From the NCBI GenBank assembly GCA_017465225.1, contig JAFTWQ010000024.1, positions 1-45,161 on the forward strand: DNA of 45,161 bases. The letters run 5' to 3'. The notes under the pieces are model-generated. The model did no database searches, was not told the origin of the DNA, and was given only the letters and a program-made list of their open reading frames with translations. This DNA comes from Bacteroidales bacterium (GTDB lineage Bacteria > Bacteroidota > Bacteroidia > Bacteroidales > UBA932). The stretch's first letter is position 1; the number at the start of each line of letters is the position of its first letter. Made by a program: the position numbers and the translations under genes. Of the stretch, positions 24,991-34,144 are shown one piece after another.

Positions 24991-27309
24991 ATGAGACTCA
25001 AAAGATTATTTATGCTGACTGCAGCAGCTGCTGCACTTGCATCATGTTGCACTTCTCCGAAGGTTGCACCAGCGATCCCTCAGGACAAGGAGATCGAATC
25101 AAAGGTTGAAAAGACCCTCAAGGGCATGACTCTCGAGGAAAAGGTCGGCCAGATGACACAGGTTACGGCTACAGCTGTGGCAAGAGGTCTTGAAATCACG
25201 CCGGAAGGTGAGGCACTTATCAGAACCTATAAGGTGGGCTCTGTGCTCAATACTCCTGGCGACATCGCACAGTCTCCTGAAGGATACGATGCTTTCATCA
25301 AGGAACTGAACCGCATCTCGATGGAAGAGATGGGTATCCCATGTCTCTATGGCCTCGACCATATACATGGCACCACTTATGTTGTCGGTGGTATCCTCTT
25401 CCCTCAGGAAATCAATATTGCGGCTACATTCAACAGGGAACACGCATTCAACATGGGTAAGGTGACCGGATATGAGAGCCGTGCTGCCAATGTCCCTTGG
25501 ACTTTCTCTCCTACAATGGACCTCGGCCGTAATCCTGAATGGCCTCGTATGTGGGAAAGCTTCGGCGAGGACACATATGTGAATGCACAGATGGCTGTGG
25601 CTGAAGTACATGGAATGCAGGGTGATGATCCAAATCATGTCGGACCATACAACATCGCTGCATGTGCGAAGCATTTCATGGGTTATGGCGTCCCTGTGAC
25701 CGGACAGGACCGTACTCCTTCTTCAATCGCTGCTTCAGAGCTCCGTGAGAAGCATTTCGAGCCTTTCAAGGAGGCTATGCAGGCAGGTGCCCTCACAATC
25801 ATGGTGAACTCCGGAAGCAACAACGGTATGCCTTTCCACTGCAATACTGAGCTCCTTACCCAGTGGGTGAAGGAAGAGCTTAACTGGGACGGTATGATCG
25901 TTACAGACTGGGCTGACATCAATAATCTCTATACACGTGAGCGTGTGGCTTCTACACAGAAGGAGGCCGTGAAGCTTGCAATCAATGCCGGTATCGACAT
26001 GTCCATGGTTCCTTATGACTGTCAGTTTGCTATCGACCTCAAGGAGCTTGTGGAAGAGGGTGAAGTACCTATGTCACGTATTGATGACGCCGTACGCCGT
26101 ATCCTTCGTCTCAAGTTCCGCCTCGGTCTTTTCGACCAGCCGGATACAATGCTTGAGGATTATCCTGAATTCGGCGGTGAGGCTCATGCGAAGCTCGCTT
26201 ATGAGGCAGCCCTCGAGTCAGAGGTTCTCCTCAAGAACAACGGCATCCTTCCTCTCCGAAAGGATCTCCGTATCCTCGTTACAGGCCCGAATGCTAACTC
26301 TATCAGAACCCTCAATGGCGGATGGTCATATACATGGCAGGGCCATGGTGCGTCAATCCCAGAGTTTACTGATAAGTACAATACCATTTATGAGGCGCTT
26401 TCAGCAAAGTTTGACAATGTCACATATGTACCTGGAGTTGAGTATGACCTCATGACTCCGAACTGGAAGTTTGATGAGGCTACAAGCGTCAAGGAAGCTG
26501 TCGCTGCGGCGCGCAAGTCTGATGTGATCATCGCATGTATAGGTGAGAATACCTATTGCGAAACTCCGGGCAATGATGAGGATCTTAATCTTTCTGCAAA
26601 CCAGAAGGAGCTAGTGAAGGCTCTTGCAGCTACCGGCCGTCCTCTCGTACTTGTTCTCAACGGGGGTCGTCCTCGTATCATACGTGAGATCGAACCGCTT
26701 GCAACAGCTGTGGTAGACATTATGCTTCCAGGTAACTTCGGAGCTGATGCTCTTGCAGCCCTTCTTTCAGGCGAGGAGAACTTCAGCGGAAAGCTTCCTT
26801 TCACATATCCTAAGTATACCAACAAGTTCGCTGTATATGATTACAAGCCTGCTGAAAACCAGGGTACAATGGCCGGTGTATATAACTACAATGCCGTAAT
26901 GGACGTGCAGTGGCCTTTCGGACATGGACTCAGCTACACTACATTCGCTTACTCGAACATGACAGTTTCAAAGACTTCTTTCGGTGCTGAGGATGTGCTT
27001 GAGGTGACGGTAGACGTTACAAATACCGGCGAGGTGGCAGGTAAGGAGAGTGTGCTTCTCTTCTCGAGCGATATTTACGCAAGCTCAACTCCTGATGTCC
27101 GCCGTCTCCGTGCATTCGAGAAGGTCGATCTTGCTCCAGGCGAGACAAAGACCGTTTCGCTCGAGGTTACCGCAAAGGATCTTGCTTTCGTGAACTATTA
27201 TGGCAAGTGGACTCTTGAGGCCGGAGACTTCGCACTTTCTGTGGGAGATCAGAATGTGAATGTCGCTTGCGTAGAGACAATCGTATGGGATGAGCCGAAC
27301 ATCGACTAA
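24991..27309 (+). CDS. bglX: GH3 beta-glucosidase-type lipoprotein
   Basis: A 772-residue family 3 glycoside hydrolase. The signal peptide ends in a lipobox (ALASC, Cys19), so it is lipid-anchored, probably facing the periplasm. The barrel domain has KHFMGYG at about 227 and the nucleophile Asp306 in [10 protein letters not shown]. The alpha/beta sandwich domain follows with [10 protein letters not shown], and a C-terminal fibronectin III-like domain ([15 protein letters not shown]) completes the BglX-like layout. It removes terminal beta-linked glucose or related sugars from oligosaccharides. Codon choice (many CTC, CGT, AAG) suggests strong expression. It is last in the TPR operon and is followed by an intrinsic terminator. 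Confidence 0.93.
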   Translation: MRLKRLFMLTAAAAALASCCTSPKVAPAIPQDKEIESKVEKTLKGMTLEEKVGQMTQVTATAVARGLEITPEGEALIRTYKVGSVLNTPGDIAQSPEGYDAFIKELNRISMEEMGIPCLYGLDHIHGTTYVVGGILFPQEINIAATFNREHAFNMGKVTGYESRAANVPWTFSPTMDLGRNPEWPRMWESFGEDTYVNAQMAVAEVHGMQGDDPNHVGPYNIAACAKHFMGYGVPVTGQDRTPSSIAASELREKHFEPFKEAMQAGALTIMVNSGSNNGMPFHCNTELLTQWVKEELNWDGMIVTDWADINNLYTRERVASTQKEAVKLAINAGIDMSMVPYDCQFAIDLKELVEEGEVPMSRIDDAVRRILRLKFRLGLFDQPDTMLEDYPEFGGEAHAKLAYEAALESEVLLKNNGILPLRKDLRILVTGPNANSIRTLNGGWSYTWQGHGASIPEFTDKYNTIYEALSAKFDNVTYVPGVEYDLMTPNWKFDEATSVKEAVAAARKSDVIIACIGENTYCETPGNDEDLNLSANQKELVKALAATGRPLVLVLNGGRPRIIREIEPLATAVVDIMLPGNFGADALAALLSGEENFSGKLPFTYPKYTNKFAVYDYKPAENQGTMAGVYNYNAVMDVQWPFGHGLSYTTFAYSNMTVSKTSFGAEDVLEVTVDVTNTGEVAGKESVLLFSSDIYASSTPDVRRLRAFEKVDLAPGETKTVSLEVTAKDLAFVNYYGKWTLEAGDFALSVGDQNVNVACVETIVWDEPNID

Positions 27310-27329
27310 ATCCTATATGTAACGATATG

Positions 27330-27367
27330 CTCCGTCTTCCGGGTCTTCGGGAGACGGAGTTTTTTTA
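27330..27367 (+). terminator. Intrinsic terminator after the GH3 gene
   Basis: CTCCGTCT (27330-27337) pairs with AGACGGAG (27352-27359), with extra pairing inside, followed by T7. It ends the TPR-to-GH3 operon and overlaps the first bases of the convergent regulator gene's 3' end. Confidence 0.85.
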
Positions 27368-28993
27368 TTCATATTCCTTCAGGAGATTCTTGATATAGAT
27401 GCTGATGTTTGTATCGTGCCCGTTAAGTCCCAGCTTTTTCCTGATGCTGCTCCCGATATGGTAATGCCTCTTCATGTTGGTGAAGTTCGTCACCATCTTT
27501 CCGTTAAGTCCTATGGCATACAGACAGCAATGCCCTATTTCCATGTCAGTCAGTTCCCTTGTTTTCAGGAAATCAATGAACCTTGGGCATGACTGATTGA
27601 ATATCAGACGGTTCTGTCTGATGAATTCTTCCCTGTCGCTGATGATCTTTTTCAGTGTTTCCGATGCCTTCTGTTCAAACATATCATCCTGAAGGACATC
27701 GCTGAAGACGAAATTGTCGATGATACGCAGCCTTTCCGATATGATTCTTCTTCCTTCCTCATTTTCAGTGTATGTCCTCGCAAGCTCTTCCCGTTCCATC
27801 ATCAGCCCGTCCAGCTGGGACTGAAGGATGATCTGCTCGTTTTGTTTGATTGTCAGCTGGTTGCGTATGGATGCTATGATGAATAAGGCAAGAGTCAGGG
27901 CAAGCAATATAACTGTGATGGAAAGAATGAGTATACTCATGCGTTCCTTAGCTTTTTCATGCCGGGTCAGGTGACTCTGTCTCTCCTCGATAAACCGGGT
28001 GTCCTGTGTAATCAGATTTTCTCCTACGATCCCTCCTAGCTTGATATAACTCTTATATGCATTCAATGCTTCTGCGGCCCGTCCCGATGATTCAAGTGCT
28101 TGTGCCAAAAGATAGAAGTAGCCGGGATCTTCCCCTCTGTACCTTTTGTGAGCCTCCAGGGAAAGTATAGCTTTGCCAGCCTCTCCGTTTTCAATATGCA
28201 GCCGTGATACGGTAAGCTGATCAATCAGTCTGTCGTCATTTATGCGCGTGAAATATTCACCCATCAGTTCCATTGTTTTCTCCGGATGAAGATTCCCGTA
28301 TATGTTCAGCATCAGAGGGTAATATTTTGCCATTGTCCTGATTGAGAGTGAATCCTTGATCTTTTCTACATATTCAAGCGACTTAAGTGCTTGAGCATAT
28401 TCCTTGCTCATGTAGAGGCAGGTGGATTCTCTTAGCTTGCAAGAGGCGAATCGTTCGATGTCATTGCTGCTGATATGACATCCGGCTGCGAGCCTGTAAT
28501 TGCATGCGGCTTCGTCATACTCATGTAGATTCAAGTAAATCCTTCCCTTGGAAGAGTATATAAGCGCAAGAAGATTATTGTCCCTGTTGTTGCCGAGTGA
28601 CGATTCCGCTTTACACAGCCATTCCATGGCCAGATCCGTTTTATCGCTGTTCTCATGTATTCTTGCTGTATAATAATATACCTTGCTCTTCTGCTCCTTG
28701 CTGCCTTTTCTGGAATAATAAGATAATGCCGGCTTGATTATACTGTCGCTGGATATGTCAATCCCGTTTTTGTCTAAAGCGATAGAGTGAATCAAGGCCA
28801 GTTCGGCCTTGCCTCTTTTCCCCTTGACTTTTGATCTGTCCAATCTTGTGATGATGGCCAATGAACTGTCTGGAGCGATGTTCATCAGCCTTTCCGCTTT
28901 GTCGAGATCTGCTTTTACGGATGTCCCGACGGTGCAGGATGAGCTGGACAGCACCGCAAAGACTGTTGCGCAGATTAGCAACAGAAATTTCAT
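27365..28993 (-). CDS. Membrane-anchored TPR regulator with C-terminal HTH-like region
   Basis: A 542-residue protein of a lineage-typical Bacteroidetes layout. It has a signal peptide with lipobox-like SSSSC (Cys20), degenerate TPR repeats from about 25 to 330 (LALIYSSKGRIYLNLHEYDEA), one transmembrane helix at 353-376 and a coiled coil at about 377-410. The last 60-70 residues (LTDMEIGHCCLYAIGLNGKMV ... SSIRKKLGL) resemble a LuxR/HTH-like DNA-binding domain. The TPR part would be periplasmic and the DNA-binding part cytoplasmic, so it may sense an envelope signal directly. It probably forms an operon with the DUF3244-like gene upstream and lies beside a repeat family that could hold its binding sites. 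No kinase motifs are seen. Confidence 0.8.
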   Translation of the reverse strand: MKFLLLICATVFAVLSSSSCTVGTSVKADLDKAERLMNIAPDSSLAIITRLDRSKVKGKRGKAELALIHSIALDKNGIDISSDSIIKPALSYYSRKGSKEQKSKVYYYTARIHENSDKTDLAMEWLCKAESSLGNNRDNNLLALIYSSKGRIYLNLHEYDEAACNYRLAAGCHISSNDIERFASCKLRESTCLYMSKEYAQALKSLEYVEKIKDSLSIRTMAKYYPLMLNIYGNLHPEKTMELMGEYFTRINDDRLIDQLTVSRLHIENGEAGKAILSLEAHKRYRGEDPGYFYLLAQALESSGRAAEALNAYKSYIKLGGIVGENLITQDTRFIEERQSHLTRHEKAKERMSILILSITVILLALTLALFIIASIRNQLTIKQNEQIILQSQLDGLMMEREELARTYTENEEGRRIISERLRIIDNFVFSDVLQDDMFEQKASETLKKIISDREEFIRQNRLIFNQSCPRFIDFLKTRELTDMEIGHCCLYAIGLNGKMVTNFTNMKRHYHIGSSIRKKLGLNGHDTNISIYIKNLLKEYE

Positions 28994-29027
28994 GTCTGGT
29001 ATGTTTTTTAAACGATCAGGAATATAA

Positions 29028-29097
29028 AGGTGCAGGCAACAGTGATCAGCTCATCAAGTGGTCGAATACTTCAGTGGTATCATTGCTTTCTGCACCT
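29028..29097 (-). repeat. Stem-loop with a copy of the GTGGTCGAATACTT repeat
   Basis: AGGTGCAG (29028-29035) and CTGCACCT (29090-29097) are perfect outer arms, with partial pairing inward. On the minus strand the hairpin is followed by TTTATATT, so it may terminate or attenuate transcription between the DUF3244-like gene and the regulator. Inside lies GCTCATCAAGTGGTCGAATA at 29049-29068 and onward, the same sequence found at 29870-29899 and, inverted, at 29790-29823. Confidence 0.5.
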
Positions 29098-29106
29098 TTT
29101 GCTGTT

Positions 29107-29493
29107 TTACCTTATTGTAAATGTGTCTTCTCCATGATATTTCTCTGAATCAAGTACAATTCTGTATGTGCCAGGAGTTAGACTTGAATACAAAGTTGCG
29201 TCTTGAGTGATTTCAGAATCAACTGTGGTCATGTCAATTACTCTTCCGGTATTGTCAAGCAGATAAAGCTCTGTCTGGCTTCCTGTGCCGTGGCATGTGA
29301 CATATACTGCCCCGTTGACAATGTCGCAGGTGTATTCGCAAAGGGCAAGTGACCTGTCGATATCAAACATGTCTTGCGGTATAAGGATAATGCTTTCAGG
29401 ACTCGGCAATACCACAGGTGGATCATCCTGAGTGTCCGCTGCCCTCAATGTCAATGCTGCCAGCATTGCTGCAAAGATAAAAAATCGTTTCAT
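29107..29493 (-). CDS. Small secreted DUF3244-like protein
   Basis: A 128-residue protein with a signal peptide (MKRFFIFAAMLAALTLRAAD). The mature part is a single beta-sandwich-like domain with the pattern NGAVYVTCHGTGSQTELYLLDNTGRVID ... SSLTPGTYRIVLD, as in small Bacteroidetes DUF3244 proteins; two cysteines in the middle could be paired. The GRVI...LTPGTYRI pattern also resembles the T9SS C-terminal sorting fold, but it has no long N-terminal domain. Its role is unknown. It has a good promoter at 29537-29567 and precedes the TPR regulator gene by 113 bases, making it a candidate partner or target of that regulator. Confidence 0.75.
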   Translation of the reverse strand: MKRFFIFAAMLAALTLRAADTQDDPPVVLPSPESIILIPQDMFDIDRSLALCEYTCDIVNGAVYVTCHGTGSQTELYLLDNTGRVIDMTTVDSEITQDATLYSSLTPGTYRIVLDSEKYHGEDTFTIR

Positions 29494-29536
29494 AATGATG
29501 AATGTTTTAAGGTTGATAATAATGTTTATACAATAT

Positions 29537-29567
29537 CAAAGTTATGTCAATACGTTGTTTCAGTCAA
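29537..29567 (-). promoter_or_regulatory. Promoter of the DUF3244-like gene
   Basis: On the minus strand TTG (complement of 29565-29567) is followed after 20 bases by TAACTTTG (complement of 29537-29544), a good match to both promoter elements. The leader would be about 37 bases. Confidence 0.65.
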
Positions 29568-29714
29568 GGAAAATAGTTTGACAATGATGAAAAATCCTGT
29601 CTTGTAACCGATTGGTAATCAGTCTTTTGATTTGGTGTAAGGGTATTGGTGGCGACTGAAGTTTGACAATCCCTGAAATGCCTGTCTATATGTGACAATA
29701 TGAGTGTGGGGATG

Positions 29715-29744
29715 TTGATTTCTCGAAGAATATCCGTATATTTG
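29715..29744 (+). promoter_or_regulatory. Orphan promoter upstream of the long hairpin
   Basis: TTG at 29715-29717 and TATATTTG at 29737-29744 are 19 bases apart, an excellent match. A transcript would start near 29751 and run into the 110-nt hairpin before reaching dut, which has its own promoter box further on. Confidence 0.55.
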
Positions 29745-29789
29745 CAATGACAAGGTCAAACTTTACAATTACATATAGGTTCCTGTAGT

Positions 29790-29899
29790 CACCACCTGAA
29801 ATTCGACACTTTGACTGATGAGCAGGATGAACGGGAAGCGCGTGCTGAGGCACGGGCTTGTTTCCGTTTGCTCATAAGTGGTCGAATACTTTGGTGGTG
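29790..29899. repeat. Long imperfect inverted repeat, possible structured RNA or mobile-repeat remnant
   Basis: Nested arms: CACCACC (29790-29796) with GGTGGTG (29893-29899); ATTCGAC-ACTT (29801-29811) with AAGT-G-GTCGAAT (29876-29887); ATGAGC (29818-29823) with GCTCAT (29870-29875); ACGG (29831-29834) with CCGT (29864-29867); and a closed inner hairpin AAGC-g-CGTGC-TGAG-GCACG-g-GCTT at 29836-29859. Most of the length can pair. The right arm repeats the sequence at 29049-29078 almost exactly. Confidence 0.65.
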
Positions 29900-29937
29900 C
29901 GGTTCGGGTCCGTGCTTCTTTATATAGGAAAATATGT

Positions 29938-29945
29938 TAAATTTG
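29938..29945 (+). promoter_or_regulatory. Putative promoter -7 box of dut-murF
   Basis: TAAATTTG matches TAnnTTTG and would start transcription near 29952, 27 bases before the dut ATG. This placement argues against the upstream in-frame ATG at 29934 as the start. Confidence 0.5.
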
Positions 29946-29978
29946 CATCCTGCAAATCATAATCAAATCCAAGACATC

Positions 29979-30410
29979 ATGACAGTCAAGATCGTAAACA
30001 AATCAGCATGGCCTACACCTGCTTATGCGACAGAAAAGTCCGCAGGTATGGATCTCAAGGCAAATATCACCGAGCCAGTAACATTGAATCCTCTTGAAAG
30101 AGCGATGATCCCTACCGGACTTTTCATCGCTTTGCCGGATGGTACAGAAGCCCAGGTGCGCCCTCGCAGCGGTCTTGCTGCCAAGCATGGCATCTCTGTC
30201 CTGAATTCTCCGGGAACGATCGATGCTGATTATCGTGGCGAGATCAAGGTGATTCTTGTGAATCTTTCCAATGAGCCTTTCGTGATCAACCCAGGCGAGC
30301 GGATTGCCCAGATGGTAGTGGCCCGTTACGAGAAGGTCGCGTGGGATGAGGTAGAGGTGCTTGATGAAACCGAACGTGGTGCAGGTGGGTTTGGTTCAAC
30401 CGGACGTTAG
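29979..30410 (+). CDS. dut: Deoxyuridine 5'-triphosphate nucleotidohydrolase (dUTPase)
   Basis: A 143-residue trimeric-type dUTPase with all five motifs: [40 protein letters not shown] and the C-terminal [11 protein letters not shown] that closes over the substrate. It hydrolyses dUTP to dUMP and diphosphate, keeping uracil out of DNA. I start at the ATG at 29979, which gives the normal N-terminus; the frame is open 15 codons further but a promoter box lies there. It is separated from murF by two bases. Confidence 0.96.
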   Translation: MTVKIVNKSAWPTPAYATEKSAGMDLKANITEPVTLNPLERAMIPTGLFIALPDGTEAQVRPRSGLAAKHGISVLNSPGTIDADYRGEIKVILVNLSNEPFVINPGERIAQMVVARYEKVAWDEVEVLDETERGAGGFGSTGR

Positions 30411-30412
30411 TT

Positions 30413-31774
30413 ATGGAAATCATTTCAATATACAATAAATTCAAGGAGTGCGGCGTTGTGACCACAGATACACGCACTCTCAAGGGAGGAGAGATGTTCT
30501 TTGCCCTCAAGGGCGAGAACTTTGACGGTAATGAATATGCGCTGAAGGCTCTTGAGCTCGGAGCTCGTTATGCTGTTGTAAATAAATCTTCGGCAGCTGC
30601 TTCTTCTGATGACCCGCGTCTTGTAAAGGTAGATGATACCTTGAAGACACTTCAGGATCTTGCCCGCTGGCACAGGTCTATGACAATCGTTGATGGCAAG
30701 CCGTTGACTGTCATCGCTTTGACAGGTACCAATGGAAAGACCACCACGAAGGAACTTATACGCGAGGTGCTGTCTGTGAAGTATCGTGTTACTGCTACCG
30801 AGGGAAATCTTAACAATAGTATAGGTGTTCCCCTTACCCTTCTGAAAATCAATCAGGATACGCAGCTTGCTGTCGTCGAGATGGGAGCCAGTCACCCTGG
30901 AGATATAAAGGAGCTTGTGGATATCGCTCTTCCGAATTATGGTCTGATAACAAATGTGGGAAAGGCACATCTCCTCGGTTTCGGTAGTTTCGAGGGTGTG
31001 AAGAAGACAAAGGGTGAACTCTATGATTACCTCCGACGCACTTCGGATAAGGTGTTCATCAATGCAGACAATCCACATCTTTGCCAGATGGCCTCGGAAC
31101 GCAATCTGCAGAGTGATCCGGAGCGCCCATATTCGCTGCTGATTCCTTATGGTCTTGAATATCAGGGGGCTGAAGTGTTGCCATCATCAGCAGAGGAGCC
31201 TTTCCTTCGGATTCGTGTACCTGTCATCCCGAGCGTAGTCGAGGGATCTCTTCTCATAAGAACTAACCTGGTAGGCTCATACAATGCAGACAATGTCATG
31301 GCCGCCATTGCCGTCGGTGCGCAGTTCGGTGTGTCTCTTGAGGATGCAGTCCGTGCGATTGAGGCATATGTGCCGTCGAACAATCGTTCTCAGATGACAA
31401 GGACGGAGCATAATACGCTTATCGTCGATGCATACAATGCAAATCCTACCAGCATGGCTGCTGCGTTGGAGAATTTCTCAAATGTTTCGGCAGACTGCAG
31501 GATCGCGATGCTGGGTGACATGCTTGAGCTAGGAGAAGATTCTGCTGCAGAACATAAGGCTGTCATTGAGTCGGCCTTGTCACGCGGCTTCTGCAAGGTG
31601 TTCTTTGTAGGCAAGGAGTTCGCTTCTGTTTCTGTCGCTTCTGACAATGCAATGTTCTTCCAGACTTCAGATGAACTGGCAGATTATCTCAAGGCAAATC
31701 CGGTTCATGGCACCACCATCCTGATTAAAGGCTCCCGCGGCACCCGTATGGAGAAGGTGATTCCAATGCTTTAA
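30413..31774 (+). CDS. murF: UDP-N-acetylmuramoyl-tripeptide--D-alanyl-D-alanine ligase
   Basis: A 453-residue Mur ligase. The N-terminal domain (VVTTDTRTLKGGEMFFALKG) binds the UDP part, the central domain carries the ATP loop ALTGTNGKTTTKE, and the C-terminal domain has the NNRSQM and VDAYNANPTSM motifs. It adds D-Ala-D-Ala to the UDP-MurNAc-tripeptide in the cytoplasm, completing the peptidoglycan precursor. Between the central-domain segment FLRIR and LVGSYNADN the peptide VPVIPSVVEGSLL appears; its DNA matches a dispersed Bacteroidetes repeat type, inserted in frame. The gene ends before a strong bidirectional terminator. Confidence 0.96.
   Translation: MEIISIYNKFKECGVVTTDTRTLKGGEMFFALKGENFDGNEYALKALELGARYAVVNKSSAAASSDDPRLVKVDDTLKTLQDLARWHRSMTIVDGKPLTVIALTGTNGKTTTKELIREVLSVKYRVTATEGNLNNSIGVPLTLLKINQDTQLAVVEMGASHPGDIKELVDIALPNYGLITNVGKAHLLGFGSFEGVKKTKGELYDYLRRTSDKVFINADNPHLCQMASERNLQSDPERPYSLLIPYGLEYQGAEVLPSSAEEPFLRIRVPVIPSVVEGSLLIRTNLVGSYNADNVMAAIAVGAQFGVSLEDAVRAIEAYVPSNNRSQMTRTEHNTLIVDAYNANPTSMAAALENFSNVSADCRIAMLGDMLELGEDSAAEHKAVIESALSRGFCKVFFVGKEFASVSVASDNAMFFQTSDELADYLKANPVHGTTILIKGSRGTRMEKVIPML
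31222..31251. repeat. Dispersed-repeat-like sequence inside murF
   Basis: The 30 bases include TCATCCCGAGCGTAGTCGAG followed by GGATCTCT. This resembles a repeat family that I recall as common in Bacteroidetes intergenic DNA; its reverse strand reads DPSTTLGMT. ATCCC and GGGAT form short inverted ends. Here it is translated as VIPSVVEGS without breaking the murF frame. Confidence 0.5.
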
Positions 31775-31810
31775 ATGTTTTTCTGAACTATTTGTGGATC
31801 AATTGTTTAC

Positions 31811-31848
31811 AAAAAGTTCCTGCTCCCCAAAGGGAGCAGGAACTTTTT
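31811..31848. terminator. Bidirectional intrinsic terminator between murF and the PAP2 gene
   Basis: A perfect 17-bp stem (31811-31827 with 31832-31848) around CAAA, with A5 at the left and T5 at the right, can end transcripts from both sides. It lies between the convergent dut-murF and hpt-adk-obgE-PAP2 units. Confidence 0.9.
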
Positions 31849-31885
31849 ATAAGTTATTGAGTACTAGGTGGATGGTGGACTGCAG

Positions 31886-32488
31886 CTATCTGGTTCTCTG
31901 AACGATATATGAGGCTAGATAGGCGAAAGCTATTCCGGCGAGGGAGCCGACGATGATGCCGGCTATTACATCTCCCAGATAGTGTTTTCCTACGAATATA
32001 CGGCTGACCGCTACCATAGTGGCCCAGAAGAACATCCAAGCTCCATATGCCTTGAGCCATTTTGGCGTAATGCTGGAGCCGGAATCACGGAGACATAGCT
32101 TCATGCCAAGGAATGTGCTGAAAGCCAGGCCGAAAGAATTTGCAGAATGTGCTGAGAAGAAACTGTATCCGCCTCCTTTTTCAAGTATATTCAGACCGTT
32201 GCTGACCATGAATTCGTCATGCAACGGTCTGATTCTTTCTACTGCGTGCTTGATGAGATTGGAAAACTGATCGCAGAATACGAATGTAAGGAGAGCTCCG
32301 GCAAGGACCAGAAGCCCTTTCTTCCAGCCGAGTTTCCAGATCAGAAGAGCTATGATGGCTGCATACATCGGAGCCCATACCAGTTTGTCCGAAAAGAACT
32401 GCCAGATCGGATCTGTGATAGGGGAGTCCCAGCTGTTTATTTCAAGTGTGACAAGCTGGTCGATGTGATGGACTTCTTCCCAGAACAT
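31886..32488 (-). CDS. PAP2-family membrane phosphatase
   Basis: A 200-residue integral membrane protein with about five transmembrane helices. The acid phosphatase signature is present: KHAVERIRP (motif 1), SFFSAHSANSF (motif 2, with the catalytic His of SAHS) and SRIFVGKHYLGDV (motif 3). It probably dephosphorylates undecaprenyl diphosphate or another lipid phosphate on the outer side of the inner membrane. Its ATG overlaps the stop of obgE in TAATG, so the two are translationally coupled. Confidence 0.9.
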   Translation of the reverse strand: MFWEEVHHIDQLVTLEINSWDSPITDPIWQFFSDKLVWAPMYAAIIALLIWKLGWKKGLLVLAGALLTFVFCDQFSNLIKHAVERIRPLHDEFMVSNGLNILEKGGGYSFFSAHSANSFGLAFSTFLGMKLCLRDSGSSITPKWLKAYGAWMFFWATMVAVSRIFVGKHYLGDVIAGIIVGSLAGIAFAYLASYIVQRTR

Positions 32489-33543
32489 TACATTACGGTC
32501 TCATTGTCATCGCCAGGGAAGAGGACAACGTTTTCTTCTTCTGCAGGCATCTCTTTCTGCAGAGCTGTCCAGAGCATGTCCTTCAGCTCCTTGATGCCTT
32601 CCTGGGTGAATGATGAAATGAATACATGAGGAATGTCTTCCGGAAGCTGTGCCTCGATCTCGCTCTTGAGCTGGTCGTCGAGCATGTCGGACTTTGTGAT
32701 TGCCAGAACGCGGTCCTTTACAAGTAGCTCAGGATTGTATTCGCGGAGTTCGTTGAGCAGGACTTCATATCCTTCGCGGATGTCGTCCTGATCTGCAGCG
32801 ACCATGAACAGAAGTATCGAATTTCGCTCGATATGTCTGAGGAATCTCATTCCGATACCCTTGCCTTCGTGGGCTCCTTCGATGATTCCCGGGATGTCAG
32901 CCATCACGAAAGACTTGTCGTCATAGTAGCTTACGATTCCGAGGTTAGGCTCAAGAGTCGTGAAAGGATAGTCTGCAATCTTCGGACGGGCAGCTGAAAC
33001 TGTCGAGAGCAGAGTGGATTTTCCTGCATTCGGGAAGCCTACAAGGCCGACATCTGCAAGCAGCTTGAGCTCAAGGATGAACCATCCTTCCTCGAAAGGT
33101 TCTCCCGGCTGCGAATAACGTGGAGTCTGATTTGTCGCTGTCTTGAAATTGTTGTTTCCAAGGCCTCCACGTCCGCCTTTCACGAGGATTCTTTCCTCAT
33201 GCGGCTCGACAAGCTCGAACAGTATCTCACCTGTCTCGGCATCCTTTGCAACTGTTCCGAGCGGAACATCCAGGTATATGTCCTCTCCGTTCTTTCCCTT
33301 CATCAGCTGGCCGCTTCCTGCCCCGCCATGCTCAGCCATGATGTGCTTGCGGTACTTCAGGTGGATAAGAGTCCAGAACTGCGGATTCGCTCTCAATATG
33401 ATGTGGCCTCCACGTCCGCCGTCTCCACCGTCAGGACCTCCCTTCGGGATATACTTCTCCCTCCTCATGTGCGTAGAACCCGCACCTCCATTGCCCGAAC
33501 GGCAATAGATCTTTACATAGTCTATGAAATTTGAATCCGCCAT
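32488..33543 (-). CDS. obgE: Obg-family GTPase
   Basis: A 351-residue GTPase. The glycine-rich Obg fold covers about 1-158 ([30 protein letters not shown]). The G domain has [11 protein letters not shown] (P-loop), [16 protein letters not shown] (switch II) and TKSD. Obg couples ribosome assembly and stress signalling. I chose the ATG at 33543 ([12 protein letters not shown]), which fits the family's start; an ATG three codons earlier overlaps the adk stop region. The TGT/OCT C-terminal domain of some Obg proteins is absent, as usual in this phylum. Confidence 0.95.
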   Translation of the reverse strand: MADSNFIDYVKIYCRSGNGGAGSTHMRREKYIPKGGPDGGDGGRGGHIILRANPQFWTLIHLKYRKHIMAEHGGAGSGQLMKGKNGEDIYLDVPLGTVAKDAETGEILFELVEPHEERILVKGGRGGLGNNNFKTATNQTPRYSQPGEPFEEGWFILELKLLADVGLVGFPNAGKSTLLSTVSAARPKIADYPFTTLEPNLGIVSYYDDKSFVMADIPGIIEGAHEGKGIGMRFLRHIERNSILLFMVAADQDDIREGYEVLLNELREYNPELLVKDRVLAITKSDMLDDQLKSEIEAQLPEDIPHVFISSFTQEGIKELKDMLWTALQKEMPAEEENVVLFPGDDNETVM

Positions 33544-33551
33544 AATATGCA

Positions 33552-34124
33552 CTAGAATTTATCCATTACAGAGAAGATACGGTCACGTACTTCCTCGATG
33601 GTGCCGATGCCGTCAATCTCGTGGTATTTCTCAACCTTGCTGTAGTATTCGATGAGAGGCTCGGTCTGGTTGTGATATGTCACGATGCGGTTGTTGATGA
33701 TGTCCTCGCTGGCGTCATCAGCGCGGCCTTCCTTGAGGGCGCGGCCTTTGATGCGCTCCATGATCATTGCATCAGGAATCATGATAGATACGGTTGCAGT
33801 AACCGCTTCGCCTGTTTTTGCAAGAATCTGGTCGAGCGCCTCTGCCTGCGGGAGTGTGCGTGGGAATCCGTCAAGAAGGAAACCGTCAACACCTGTTACC
33901 GTCTTGAATTCGCTTTCGATCATTCCTTCCACAACTTCGTCCGGAACAAGGCATCCCTGCTCGATGAGGGCCTTTGCCTGAAGTCCGAGCTCTGTACCGG
34001 CAGCAATCTCCTTGCGGAGAAGTGCTCCTGTAGAGATGTGGTGGAGATTGTATTTTTCAACCATTGCTGTGGCCTGTGTGCCTTTGCCTGCACCTGGAGG
34101 GCCGAAAAGAATGAAATATTTCAT
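33552..34124 (-). CDS. adk: Adenylate kinase, short-lid type
   Basis: A 190-residue kinase with the P-loop [10 protein letters not shown], the AMP-binding HISTGALLR, the DGFPRT motif and the lid start [11 protein letters not shown]. The length corresponds to the form with a short LID lacking the zinc finger. It interconverts AMP plus ATP with two ADP in the cytoplasm. It is second in the hpt-adk-obgE-PAP2 operon, 20 bases after hpt. Confidence 0.96.
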   Translation of the reverse strand: MKYFILFGPPGAGKGTQATAMVEKYNLHHISTGALLRKEIAAGTELGLQAKALIEQGCLVPDEVVEGMIESEFKTVTGVDGFLLDGFPRTLPQAEALDQILAKTGEAVTATVSIMIPDAMIMERIKGRALKEGRADDASEDIINNRIVTYHNQTEPLIEYYSKVEKYHEIDGIGTIEEVRDRIFSVMDKF

Positions 34125-34144
34125 ATCAATAATTATATGTGTGT

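Larger units (their letters stand above)
29494..29978. other. Intergenic region with three promoters and a long hairpin
   Basis: This 485-base gap holds the divergent promoter of the DUF3244-like gene, an orphan plus-strand promoter at 29715-29744, a long imperfect hairpin at 29790-29899 and the dut promoter at 29938-29945. No reading frame of note is seen, so a non-coding transcript between 29751 and about 29912 is possible. Confidence 0.6.
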
